Below are positions 21,295 through 32,603 of a DNA stretch of 64,000 nucleotides, piece by piece. The notes under the pieces are model-generated. The model was not told the DNA's origin, did not search any database, and saw nothing but the letters and a program-made list of their open reading frames with translations. This DNA comes from Plasmodiophora brassicae (Eukaryota; Endomyxa: Phytomyxea; Phytomyxea; Plasmodiophorida): NCBI GenBank assembly GCA_036867785.1, contig CP145410.1:434001-498000 (forward strand), given 5' to 3'. The stretch's first letter is position 1. Every line of letters starts with the position of its first letter. The position numbers and the translations under genes were made by a program.

Positions 21295-23327
21295 TTACGT
21301 ACCATCCAGCGGATAGCTCATCAGATTGCTGACCCTGCTGGTGTAGATGTCAGCATACCGGGCGATGTTGTAGAAGAACCGTGTTTGGGAGTTGTACGTT
21401 CTGCGGGTACGTCTCGTGAGCATGTGTTTCAGTTCGGTAACAGCGGTCCGATATCGTTACCGGAAAGTGCTCCCAAAGTGCTTGTTGATACAGAGCTTTA
21501 GCAGCTTGCGAGTCGCATCCCGCTCCTGTTTCAGTTTGGCAACGGCGGCCTTTATCTCGTCACCGCCGTACGTTTGGCCATCGGCAATCAGATTCTCAAG
21601 GTACAGCAGCCGATGCAGGTTGCGTCTGTACTCGTGCCCATGCGTAATCTTAATCTCTTTCTCTGATAACGCCAGCTTGTCAGTGCTGCACACTGCCAAC
21701 TACCTGAACGCTGTGGCACGTACCCAGTTCCTTTATAACGGCGGCAGTCTTCCAGGCTCCAAGTCTACGAGACAACGTCAACATTGGGCACTGCTGAGGT
21801 AGATGGCGTCAAGAACCTTTGCGGCTCTACCAAGTCAGAATAAATCTGATCCCCGAAATACAGGACGGAATCACCCGGCCACCCAGTCAACCTCGTGAAT
21901 TCCGTTAGGGATCCTTGCTGAATGATAGGAGAGTTAGGCGAAGGCTGGTCGCACTCAGATCCAGGCACCGTACAGTGTAGATCTCGTTCGGAACGAGACG
22001 GTCGACCCGCGATAGCGATTGCTTCCCAGACGCCTCCACCCGTCGGAATCTGGAGTCGCGGTGGAACCAGGCGGGTTTCCCGGCCGACACGATAATAACG
22101 TCGAATAAGGATCGCCAGTCATCCGAATAGATGAAGCGCATGCCGGCGTCGATAAACGGGAACGGCGAGTTCGACAGAAGGAATGTCTGCGCGTTTCGTT
22201 TGAACAGCGTCGTATGGGGACGACTGGCGCAGCTGACCTTCTTGCCGGCAGCGCGAAGCGTCTGTAGGTACTTCTTCGTCGCCGTGCTTGGTGACAAGTA
22301 CGTCGACGGTTGACCCATTATCATGCTGTGAATGGCGCCGTTCGCATGCAACCGTTCCAGGACCTGCCGGACGTCCTGGTAAATGTACAGTGGGTGGAAC
22401 TCGGCGTTCATGTTCCTGAAATGCTGAACAACGTCCGCAAGAAGACCTGGACCGGTCGCCATGTCAAACGTCATCCGAGTTCCGGCAGCGTTGTTACTGA
22501 CAGGCTTCGGGAAGACTGAATATATCGCTCAGCAGCTTCAGCCGATTCGACTCGTCTATCTGGACGTCAGAAACGGCCCTGAGCACATTGAAACAGGGAG
22601 CGACATACAATCGCGCGGCATGCGACGCCCTTCGTACACTTTGGCGACGATTTCAGTGGGGACCTAACAGAGGCGGACGTGAGCTAGTGCCGACGAGACA
22701 TTCGGGAAGCCGAAGCGTCTGACCGGCTCTCGGCCCAGCATGATTGTGTCCTTCTGAAACTCCCCAAACTGGTCCAGCTTGATCAGGTACCCTGGACGCC
22801 GGTCACGATCATTGCCGACTGGAACGACGTTGATGCGTACCAGTGGTCCTATCGAAGTGCAGGCCTTTGATGACAAAGTCGGGGTCGAACTTGTTGGATT
22901 TCAGTGCAGGCGGGTACCCCATCTTATCGACCAGCGATTCCGCAGCCAGACCTAATGGCGCCCCCGCTCGTGATTCCCCCGGTTCAGTTGCGTCGTGGCC
23001 AATACGTACTGTAGATATGGCTCTCCAGGTTGCTGTTGTAGTTGGCCAGCGTGTAATCGTAGTCGAACCTGGGCCAGATTCACTCTACGGGACATGGCCG
23101 TTGACGTGGTGGACGGCAGACCCGTAGACGTTGATGTAGGTCAGCCCGGTGTCGTTGTTGACAAACACTTCTTTAACGTTGGGCTCCGCGCTGCCGTCGT
23201 CTGGGCCAACGATTGGCGCGACCGCGCTCTGCGCCTGCCGGCAACGTCGCAGGAACTGGGCCGCTTCGCTGCTGATCCATCGTCGCCGACGCCTAGCGCA
23301 CACGCCCAGCAATGGGCGCCACCGCAT
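21295..23327 (-). CDS. NT5DC: HAD-family cytosolic purine 5'-nucleotidase-like protein (NT5DC type)
   Basis: The start [17 protein letters not shown] looks like a mitochondrial presequence, as in NT5DC2/3. Exon 1 ends in INVYG and joins across a 53-nt intron (23069-23121) to [15 protein letters not shown], the HAD motif I (D-Y-D nucleophile and acid). Later pieces are [61 protein letters not shown] (motif II), [17 protein letters not shown] (motif III Lys), [15 protein letters not shown] (motif IV Asp) and the end [18 protein letters not shown]. About eight exons with short GT-AG introns; some junctions were read by matching the family and need transcript support. Catalytic Asp residues are present, so activity on purine nucleotides is plausible but unproven for the NT5DC branch. 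Stop is TAA at 21295-21297. Confidence 0.85.
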
Positions 23328-23597
23328 TTACTGTATCTGTGTGTCACACAATCACTGTGCTGAGTGTACGGGTGGGGCCTACCGACAAAAGGCATCGCTC
23401 GCAGCCAGCCAGCCAGCAGCCTGCCGTCGGCCAGGCTGACTGCAATGGTATGACGTGTGATGCCCGGTCTTCATCACACACACAACAGAGCTGGGAGCTC
23501 TGTTGTTTGCGGCCGGTAGGGTATCGGAGGTGCAATTTGTCTGAAATGATAACGATTTATGGCGAGGGCGGGGCATGACGGATGGGGTAGCCGAGCA

Positions 23598-24495
23598 TCA
23601 TGGCAGCGACACCTGCGCGATGGCACAGGCATCGGTGCCTACGACAATGTCGTGCACGGATTCGGGTCGCAGGTCGACACAGTTGAGAGCGGCGCCCATG
23701 TCGATCGACAGGTCGTCGCGGTCCGATCCACCCTCGTCGATGACCATCGCAGACCGTATGTCGGTCAGTGACAGGCGGCCATCCTGCCCGCACGAGAAGA
23801 CGTGCCCGGACCGGCTCGGTAGGCTCGTGATAGACCAGACAGCAGACGCAACCGCATGTCGGCCGATTACGGCCCGGTGCTCGAAACACTCGCCAGACCT
23901 CACTACGAACGTCAGCGTCAAACCATCAATCCCCACACACACGTGACAGGGACTTACAATCCCAGACGCTGAGGGTACCGTCGAGGCACCCGCCAACGAC
24001 CATGTTCTCGTCGACGAGGGCACAGAGCGACGTCAGCTCGCTGTCACACGCCGCCGTCATGACCGGGTCGCAGCTGCTCGGCGAACGAATATCCCACAGT
24101 GCGACGCGCTTCGAAATCCCACCCGTAACGACCGTCGTGGGGCTCGAGAACGCGACCGCTCGTAGCGACCCGCAACTTGCGGACCACTTCGAGACGATCG
24201 ACCCCGATTCCAACGAACTAATGGCCAGGCCGCCGTCAACGGCGACACTGCAGATCCGGTCCAGGCGCTTCTCGAACGCATCGATGGACGTTATCGGCCC
24301 AGCGTGAACGCGTAACGTGCGGACGGGCGCGCCCAGCGACGGTGACGTGATCGCCAGCGCCCCGTCGCCGAACGAATAGACGATACGGTCCAGGTCCGGC
24401 AGGCAGACAAGGTCCATGACGTCCCCGTCGACGGCGGTACTCGCAAGGCGCACGGGCGCCGCCTCCACGTTCGCGTTCATCTGCCACACTTCCAC
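23598..24495 (-). CDS. WD40-repeat protein, Nup43-like
   Basis: Two exons, 24495-23958 and 23902-23598, separated by a 55-nt intron (donor GTAAGT), give 280 residues. At least five WD40-type blades are visible. The clearest are GGISKRVALWDIRS, VVGGCLDGTLSVWDLRSG (created by the splice) and HAVASAVWSITSLPSRSG followed by FSCGQDGRLSLTDIRS. The short length and the blade pattern (H-x-x-W-x-I, then CGQDG) are like NUP43, a component of the Y-shaped Nup107-160 nuclear pore complex, but WD40 proteins are hard to tell apart, so the specific call is tentative. The gene is divergent from the hydrolase gene, with starts about 350 bases apart (or 200 if the hydrolase starts upstream), so they may share a promoter. 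An alternative start is the Met at 24480. Confidence 0.6.
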
Positions 24496-24785
24496 GCTGT
24501 TCGCCTATACGCCCGGAACCCGTTTCACCAACACCGATGCCCGTCCAGACCGACGCCCCGCGACCAACCTTCTGCCCATACGTCCCCAGGACGACCTGCC
24601 GATCTCGGAACCATCGCGCCACCTTGACCTTCCTCTGGACAGCGTGCTTCGCCCACGAGGTCGTCCGGCGCGACGCAGCGGTCGCTGGAACGGCCATGGC
24701 GAGCGGCGCCGAATCGACGACAGCGGCGGCGGCGCGCACTGCGCGACACCCGCGAGGCCGACGGCGCCCGTTAGCCTGGCGCCGG

Positions 24786-24805
24786 ACACACACACACACA
24801 CACAC
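24786..24805. repeat. (AC)10 microsatellite
   Basis: Ten AC units immediately upstream of, or inside, the 5' part of the hydrolase gene. If translated it would encode THTHTHT. Confidence 0.9.
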
Positions 24806-24839
24806 GTCGTGCCGACACCGGCCTGGGCCAACGACGTCC

Positions 24840-25712
24840 ATGTCGGCCCGTCCGTGCGCGGCGGCGTCCGAGATCGGCACGCTGAAGCGCATCGATGCGG
24901 TCGCAGGTCGGCGCCTGGCGGTGTACGAGCAGGCCGGCGCCGACGACGCCCCGCTGGTCGTGTTCGTCCATGGGTCGTGCGGGACCGCGTTGCAGTGGGC
25001 GTCGCAGATCAGGCAGGTGCACGCCGCCGGGTATCCGACGGTCGCGTACGACTGGTTCGGGTGCGGCCGCAGCGACAAGCCGGACGCGCCCGACGCGTAC
25101 GCGCCCGACGCCCTGTACGGTGACCTGGTGGCCCTGCTGCGCCTGTACCAGCGGTCGTCGCACCCGGCCGTGATCCTGGTCGCCCATTCGGTCGGCGGCG
25201 CGTTCGCGTTGCGCGCGGCTGGCGAACTGGCCGGCGTTCGCGGGACGGTCGTGTCCGGCCCGGTGTACCATGGCGCCGCGTTGCCCTCGATCTTCCATTT
25301 GCCGACCTGGGTCCTGTCCCTGTCGCAGCCGCTGCTGACGAAAGCGTTCGTCAGGAAGGCGTTCGATCCCAGCAACTACGAGCGCCTGGCGGGGCTGATC
25401 GCCGAGGAAGAGGCCCGGTCGAATGCGAACCCGGCGTACATGTTCAAGAGCTATTACCTGCGTCTGCCTCGCTGGTTTGCCGACGACCGATACCATCGCG
25501 CGGTGCGAGCCGTGACGACGCCCGTCCTGGTTGTCAACGGGCGGAACGACCGCGTCGTCGATCGTCGGAACACGGTGGACCTGCTCCAAGCACTGGCCGG
25601 GACGCAGGCCGCACATCACGACGTTGACGACTGCGGCCACCAGGTCATGGAGGAACAGCCGGACCAGTTCTCGCGACATCTGCTGGGTTTCATCCGCCGC
25701 GTCCGTCTGTAG
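24840..25712 (+). CDS. Alpha/beta hydrolase (ABHD-type)
   Basis: From ATG 24840 the product has 290 residues; the frame also has a Met at 24696, but that would put the (AC)n repeat and an Arg/Pro-rich tract into the protein. The fold is a canonical alpha/beta hydrolase: oxyanion motif VVFVHGSCG, GCGRSDKP, nucleophile elbow AHSVGG (Ser), the acid in NGRNDRVVD, and the His in DCGHQVMEEQP. All three catalytic residues are visible. A cap region lies between (HLPTWVLSLSQPLL to RLPRWFADDRYH). Members of this group hydrolyse esters, lipids or epoxides; the substrate cannot be read. The gene is intronless in this reading and divergent from the WD40 gene. Confidence 0.8.
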   Translation: MSARPCAAASEIGTLKRIDAVAGRRLAVYEQAGADDAPLVVFVHGSCGTALQWASQIRQVHAAGYPTVAYDWFGCGRSDKPDAPDAYAPDALYGDLVALLRLYQRSSHPAVILVAHSVGGAFALRAAGELAGVRGTVVSGPVYHGAALPSIFHLPTWVLSLSQPLLTKAFVRKAFDPSNYERLAGLIAEEEARSNANPAYMFKSYYLRLPRWFADDRYHRAVRAVTTPVLVVNGRNDRVVDRRNTVDLLQALAGTQAAHHDVDDCGHQVMEEQPDQFSRHLLGFIRRVRL

Positions 25713-26005
25713 AGAACACGATATCGACCAGGTAGGCATGCGACACGTTTGGCGTGTTCGCAGAGCGCTGGCGCGAATCATCATTCCGGGTGGCAGGACG
25801 CCGTTCGATGATGAGGTCGCTTAGCAGCAAGAATGCGGGCGAATACGGATTGAGGACCCGATCGATGACTTGGGATCGTGATTGTACCTATCCTCGCAAA
25901 GCCTCGTTGTGGACGCTGAGGAAGGAAGTAGTGCATGTGTACCTACCGTTGAAGAATCCACTCTGGACAGGGTGCCGGCAGATGGTCCTGTGTGACTGGC
26001 ACTAC

Positions 26006-28880
26006 ATGATGGACGGCGATCGCCATGCGGTCGTCGCTGACAGCATCGAGCAAGCCTTGAGACAGGTCAGCATGGGGCGTGCCGTTCCCGATTCGGCACC
26101 AGGGACACTGAACTCGTGCTTTGTTCTCCCGGCCTAGTACGACGAAGGCACCCCCGATACGTTCGACGTTGCAGGCCTTGAATCGTTACTGGCATCCGCA
26201 TCGGCCATCGTACAGGAGAGAGCGCAATCGCTGACCGACAAAGACATCCTCGATGCCGTCGTTGCCCTGCGCGAGAGCCTGGCAGGCCAGGCCGACATCT
26301 CCGACCTGATCGATCGCTTCCTGGACATCGACATGGCCCTTGATATGGCGGCCTGCTACAGGCCCGATGACCCGTCCAGCACGACGGCCCATGATGCCTG
26401 GAAGGCCCCTCTGCAGGACCTGGAGCAGTTCAAGGACCCTGACGAGGACGACTACTTCGACGATGCACGGCTCCCGTCCCAGGTCGCCTCGTCGCAGACC
26501 ACGAGCGCCACCCTTCCGCTGCCGAAGGACGTCGCCGACTACGATGCCATCCGACAGTACGAGGGGAGGCACCGATGTGCGCACCAGGCGTGCACTTATT
26601 CGTGAGCAGGATCTCGCTGGAATCTCGCCTGGCGATCCAGCGCGCCCTGGACGCCAAGTGGCCTCCTGTGAGGTTCCACAAGAACCCGGCCGCCGAGTGC
26701 GTTGACGTCCTGTCGATTCTCGCTCAGGTGTGGCGCGCCGTGCCACGTGACGCGTTTGCCCGGTCGACTGAGCGTCGTGCGCCCAGGTCGCCCCAGTGCA
26801 GGTCGCCTGGACGCGGTACTGCCTGACGCGGCGCCTGCAAGCGAATTTCCACCGGTTCTCCTGCTCGCACCAGTCGATCGAATCGCTGCGAACCATTCAG
26901 GACAGCATCCTCGGCGGCCTCGACGTCGACCTGCGCGCCTGTCGCGACCTGTTCGCCACGATCGGGTCGACCCGCGCGCTTCTCAACGAACTCTACGTCG
27001 ACGAGTTCATGAAGTTCGCCAAGTCGGCGCAAGAGGCCCATGGCACGTCGTGTGAGTTCCTGCAGGTACACACGAGGCGGCCAGCCGTTCAGCTGCTTCT
27101 GCTGCTGCTCATCTCGCCTCGTCAGATCCTGGTGCGCATCGTCACCCATTTGCTACGCGAACTGGAATCGCGAGCGAACATCCTGGACGGCCCACTCTGC
27201 TCGATCGCGTGCATCCTGCCGAACGCCAAGGCGCTCAGCTCGTCCATCGCCCGTGAGGACCATGGCCATGCGAGATCGCCCCCATCCCAATCTGAAGCTG
27301 TCCCTCAGACCACATCGAGCTACAGTTCGATTCGTGCCTGACGTCGCAGAGCAGCGACCTGGAGAGCAGCGGGCGCCTGGCGTTCATACCGGTGACGATG
27401 GACGACGCCAGCCTGGTCGATCTGCGCCTGTCGGCCAGCGAGTTGCCGCCGGTGCTCTCGATCGCCACGTCGATGGTGTGCGACGCCCTGCAGAAGATGA
27501 TCCCGTTGCTGGCCGTGGATCTCGGCGACACGTACCATAGGACCTGCATCGAGGCGCTATCCCGGTCGGTTCGCGGCTTCGTCGTCAACGCCGAAAGCAT
27601 CGTCCAGAGGTCCCCTCGCGACCTCTGCATCGCCAATATCTGTACGGGTTGCCCCAATCGACGCCCGCCTGCCTCTGACGGGCCGATCAGTTGTCGTCAT
27701 CAGCTCGATAACGTACATGCACGCGGTCGCTCGCCACCTGGCAGGCGTTATCGACGACGAAGGCGCCGCCTCGATGGGCCAGACAAGGACGGAGGAGGCC
27801 ACGTAGCGGAGGGCACACACGTTTGGTCGTCCTGTCTGTGCTGACATCCGAACGGGCAGGTCGAACGTCGCCTCGCTGTACTCGATGTTCTCGGCGTCCG
27901 CCCTGAAGTGCTCCCAGGTGGCCATCACGACCTGCGTCCGAATGTGCACCGACTGCATCTTCATCAGCCTGGAACAGGTTCGTCGGCGCCGGCATGGGGC
28001 GCTCTCCTCTGACCGGGCGTTGCTGCGACCGCAGCTGGACTGGGAGAAGCGCAGGACGCACGAGTTCGCGGTGCACTCGGTGTCGGGTGCCCTGCTAACC
28101 TGGAACCTGTTCCTCCGCGGCCTGCACTACGACCTGTGCCGGTTCTGCTCCCCAGTCGTCGCGACCACCATGTTCGCCATCGTCGTGTCCAAGACGTCCG
28201 CCTGTTTGCTGTCCCGATATGCCGCCGTCCGGCCGACTCGCTGCCGATCGCATCAGCACCAGGTAGCCTCGTTGCAGCGGACCCCCTCCCCTGCATCTGA
28301 CCCGACATTGCAGGTCGACCTCGCGTTCATTATTCTCGTCATCCGTTCGCTAACGAGGACGGTCGAAGCGTTCCCGGTCCCCGACACGATGCGCGCCAGG
28401 TCGTCGTCCAGGGACACCGATCCGTTGTCGACATCGCTGGCCAGGCTGCATGCCACCGCCGTGGACATGCTCCTCTGCCTCGTCGTGCACAGCGCTCCGG
28501 CCGATGTCATCGTTGGTGCTCTTGACAGAGTGGCAGCCAGGTCGGCCGGCGCTGCGCCTGACGATCCGACAACGCCGACGTCGATTGGGAAGCTGTGGGT
28601 CCCACCAATGTGCATCATCGACGAGTCGTTCGACGCCCCGGACCAGATGGTGACCGTCGGGAACACCGTCACGACCGTCACGGCGATCGATGAGGTCCTC
28701 GCGCAGCTCGAGTACGATCCCGTTGTCAAGTGGTGCTGCCGGGAGACGAACATCGACCTGCTCCGGCAATGTGCACAGAATCGTCCCGATCTGCGCGACG
28801 ACGATTACCCGCCGTTGACGCCCGACGAGCAGCGGCTGTCCGCCCGGCTTCAGGACGCCATAAAGTCCATACAATCGTGA
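26006..28880 (+). CDS. Large unrecognised helical protein, multi-exon
   Basis: Exon 1 (26006-26065, MMDGDRHAVVADSIEQALRQ) joins in phase 0 across a 72-nt intron to YDEGTPDTFDVAGLESLLAS at 26138. Downstream coding blocks in the plus strand are RALDAKWPPVRFHKNPA, ESLRTIQDSILGGLDVDL, ILVRIVTHLLRELESRAN, DDASLVDLRLSASELPP, DYHRTC-like helices near 27540, LDWEKRRTHEFAVHSVSG and the final long block from about 28310 to the TGA at 28878 (KLWVPPMCIIDESFDAP near 28600). Composition is uniform and helix-rich with no membrane segment, like tethering-complex or coiled-coil-domain proteins, but I cannot name a family. Several introns are in-frame and stop-free (for example about 27981-28040 and 28262-28315), so exon limits in the middle are uncertain. 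One gene is assumed; two are possible. Confidence 0.5.
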
Positions 28881-29286
28881 ACGAACAGTTGGGGCGCCCT
28901 GGACGCTCCTCGTCGGTTGACCAGCTCTGATGGTCAACGTTGCCGGACAGAGCCTGACTGAGAGCGTTCGCCTGCGATGCCTGTGGCGACCTGCCCGAAC
29001 TCGTAACGGAAGGGCGTCGGCCGATTTGCCCTGGCAGGATTCCTCACTGGCTCCTCAGCGGGTGCGTTCAGATGCCCTGCAATCTCGAAATGGCCCAGGG
29101 ACACGCCGCATCGCGACTGAGTACCCGCCTGGACGGTGCAATGACAATCGCGCCCACACAAACAAGAACGCGATGCTTTAGGCGTCTGGCTTAGAAGCAT
29201 GCTGTGGATGAACGAGGTACGCCGTTCGACCTGTGCCATTGGTGAAGCGCCTAATAGTTTAGGAGGGCGCTCGATTGCATTGGGTG
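28881..29286. other. Gap without recognised gene
   Basis: Short frames only. It contains the probable promoter of the coiled-coil gene that starts at 29287. Confidence 0.4.
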
Positions 29287-32200
29287 ATGACGTCGCCCAC
29301 AGAGAGTGCGCCCAAGCCACGACGTCGATCGCTGCACGAGATGGAGCAGGCGAAGAACGCGAAGAAGGAGGAGCACACACGGTTCGTCGAGTCGTTGCTG
29401 GTCGAGATGGACGGCAACAAGAAGAAGATGATCAGGGACACGTTGAAGACGCAGGTGAAGGTCGCTGGCATGCCGCAGCAGCGGCACCCACGTTCCGCCA
29501 GGACGGACAGGAGCGGCAACGGCATCTCGCCGACCGAATCGAAACCGCTCTCCGTCACCAGCGTTCGTTGCTCGACGTTTCGCCAAGGGACGCGCGAGCG
29601 CGCCGCTGACGAGTTCGGCTGCCTAGGTCTTCAACCACTACTGCCGGGGGTACCTGCCGCCCGGGCAGACGTTCGCCTACATTGAGAAGAAGTCGCAGGT
29701 CATGGACCTGAAGCACTTCAACGACTTCCTCAGGGATTTCGGCCTGCACCCCGGCTGTTTCGAGAGTCGCGAAGAGGTAAACGAGACCTGCCGCTCGTCG
29801 TGATACGCCGCTCAGGCAATGATCGGCGTGCCTACTCGGCAATTAGGTGAACATCCTGTTCCGCAAGCTGAACCTGATGAGCAAGAAGCACGAGAGCCGC
29901 GTGGAACTGTCCAGGGCACAGTTCGAGGTCTTCATCCAGGGCGTCCTGAGCTTCAAGGCCCCCTCGCACCAGCGCGGCATGAGCAGCGAGGACGCGTTGA
30001 ACACGTGGCGCCGGCACAAACTGTCGGGCGACCAGTCGCACTGGATGAACCTTCAGACGTTAACCGAGGAACCCCTGGAACCGATGGACACGAGTAGGCA
30101 GCGGCCTAGTTTGCCACTCTCCACAGCAAACGCGTTGACACTCTGTGCAAACCAGTTACCGAAGCCGACGACGCCGGCAAGGTCGCCGACGACGTGCTCG
30201 ATGTCGCAGAGGACGACCCGCCGTCCGACGTTGTCGAGTCGCTGGGCGACCTGCAGGCCATCGATGACGTCGAGCAGCAGACGTGGACGACCAAGTCGGA
30301 CAAGGTGGCTGATCGCCCTGGGCTGGGGGCTCTGGGCTGATCGTGTTTGTGTGGTGGGGCAGGTCGTAGAACTGTCCCAGAAGGTGTCGATCCTGGCCAT
30401 GCAGCTCGACCAGCGCAACGACCTGCTTCGCGAGATGCACCTGCTGCATATGCTGTACGTGCCGGATGCCAGGGCGCCCGACCCGGCCCTGGCGCGGCAC
30501 CCGGCCGAGGACATCGTCAGCGGGTCCTGTGAAGCGGCCGCTCTGGAGCAGGCGCTCGATCGCGAACGCGCCGAATTGCAATCGTGCATGGACTGGGCCC
30601 GTCAAGGCCTGCGCCAGGCCGATGTCGATAAGAACGTGCTGAAACAGGACGTCAGTGAGCTCAAGGGTCGGATCGTTAACGACGATCACGACAAGAAGGA
30701 GCTCTGCCACGATCTCGAGGAGGTCCAGTCTGCGAGATGGCAGGCCACCGACTCCATCGACGATCTTCTCCAGCAGGTGCCGAGCGCGCGTCGTTTCCCC
30801 ATGGGGTGTCGTTTAACGGTGTGACGCCGCGTCCGAACAGTTGCAGGACGCGAGGTTGACGACCAGTCGTTTGCAATCGGACCTGGAGTCGGTAAACGCC
30901 ACGTCGGCGCGAGACATCGCCGAGGGTCGGCACTGTATCGACACGCTGAGGAACACGATCGCCGATCTGAACGCGCGCCTCCACGAGAAGACCAGCGACG
31001 CCGATCGCCTAACTGTGGAACTCCAGCGGGCGCAGGCAGGGTCGAATCGTTTCGAAGCGTGACCCCCGACTGACGGAGGCGTTTCAGGAAGTGGCCGCGA
31101 ACACGGCAGGGGAGCTGGACCGCGCGCTGGCTGACTATACGAAGGTTCGTCACGACCTGGACAGCGCAGAGCGACAGGTCGCCGCCCTGCAGTTCAACCT
31201 GGACAACGAGGTTCGCGAGCACCAGGTCGGTTGGACCACGTTCGACCACCAATCCAGATTGCACCATGCCTATGACACACACACACACGTTCGCAGAACG
31301 TCGCAGACGATCGCGCGCGAATGCTGATCGAGCACGAGGCCGCCCTAGAATCGGCCCGTCAGGAACACGACCTGCTGCAAGAGGTTCGTCGCCAGGCCGC
31401 CAGGTGGCGCTCGAACCTGACTCGTCGAACAGAGGGCCATAGCGAAGGTGCAGCAGGACCTGCACAGGGAATGCGAGCGGTTTCTCCAGAAGCAATCCGA
31501 GTCGGACGACGAAATCGCGCGCCTTCACCATCAGGTGGACGACACGCGTGCTGCGCTCGAGGCGTCCCAAGCGAAGGTTCCCACCACCGCGCGTCGTCAA
31601 TTGTCGTGCAAGGCGTCTGACGACGATTCCGACAAGGTGGCAGCACTGGAGAGCGAACGGGGCACAGCGTTCGAGCGTCTGCGCGCTGCGACGGCGGAAT
31701 CGGCCATTAAGGCGACGGCGCTGGACGCGGCCATGGCCGAGAACGTCGACCTGGTTGCCAAGCTGCGGCAGGCCATTGACGCCAACGCCCAACTCATAGC
31801 GAGCAATCGCAACGACAACCAGAGGCAGTGCGACCTGATGGCCGCCCTGAGGACTGAAATCGACCAGAAACAACAGCTGGCCGCCCAGCTCGGCGACCTG
31901 CGTTCCGATCACGAACGATTAGCGGCGCTGACGGACCAGCTCCAGGGCGACCTGCTGAAGAAGAGCCAGGAGATCAACCGGGTAACGATATACCACCAGT
32001 GCTCGTCGGCCGACGTTGCTCAGTTGGCGATTAGCTAGTGCAAGCGGGCAAGGAGACCCAGCAGACGATGTCGGCCAAGCTTCAGGAGGCCACGATCCGG
32101 TTCGAGGAGGACCTGCAGACTGAGCGCGCCCGCCTGGAACAGGTCGAAGCGTCTCACGCGACGACGGCGACTGGCCTGCACGCCGAGATCACGAACCTAA

Positions 32201-32559
32201 AGGTTGGGTCGCGCGTCCACAGCGCCAACGTCCACACATCTCAGTACGGCCATCAGCGCGAGGAATCGGCGCTGCGGTTCGGCGTGGCCGATCGTGACGC
32301 GACCATCCGCGACCTAACCTGGTCGCTAACAACGTCCACGAACGCGCTCGCTGACTCGGAAGGTCGTCGGGCGCAACTGGAGGCGATGGTCGCCAGTCGC
32401 GACGCCCAGATCGGCGAGCTCCGGTCGACGCTGGCCGCCGAGTCGCTCGCGCGTCAACGACAACGCGACCAGTGCGCCGACGTACGAAGGCAATTGCAAC
32501 AGGCGCACAGCACGATCGCAGGAGCGCTCGACGGGATCAACCTCGCCATCGTCGAGTAA
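29287..32559 (+). CDS. Long coiled-coil protein with N-terminal helical (EF-hand-like) module
   Basis: The start MTSPTESAPKPRRRSLHEME leads into a helical region. A short intron (near 29455-29500) joins DTLKTQ to DGQERQRHLADRIETAL. A conserved-looking module follows (VFNHYCRGYLPPGQTFAYIE, MDLKHFNDFLRDFGLHPG, then NILFRKLNLMSKKHESRVE and LSRAQFEVFIQGVLSF), with the spacing of paired EF-hand-like helices but without clear calcium loops. From about 30360 to the end the protein is heptad-rich coiled coil (VVELSQKVSILAMQLDQR, DVSELKGRIVNDDHDKKELC, QDARLTTSRLQSDLESVN, LDAAMAENVDLVAKLRQ and similar). Several short introns interrupt it. Long coiled coils with such heads are common in centrosomal and flagellar proteins; that role is inference. 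It is convergent with the CH-PH-LRR gene, 44 bases apart. Confidence 0.6.
31275..31288. repeat. (AC)7 microsatellite inside intron
   Basis: Seven AC units in a stretch that looks like an intron of the coiled-coil gene, between the VREHQ-ending exon and the exon starting near MLIEHEAALESARQ. Confidence 0.7.
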
Positions 32560-32603
32560 AACAGTGAGCACGCTGGAACCTGTATTCGATTTCAGGGCGG
32601 GCA

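Noticed and set aside
24236-25784. Long minus-strand frames over the hydrolase
   Set aside because: Antisense to a gene with a complete Ser-Asp-His triad; low-complexity Arg/Pro-rich products.
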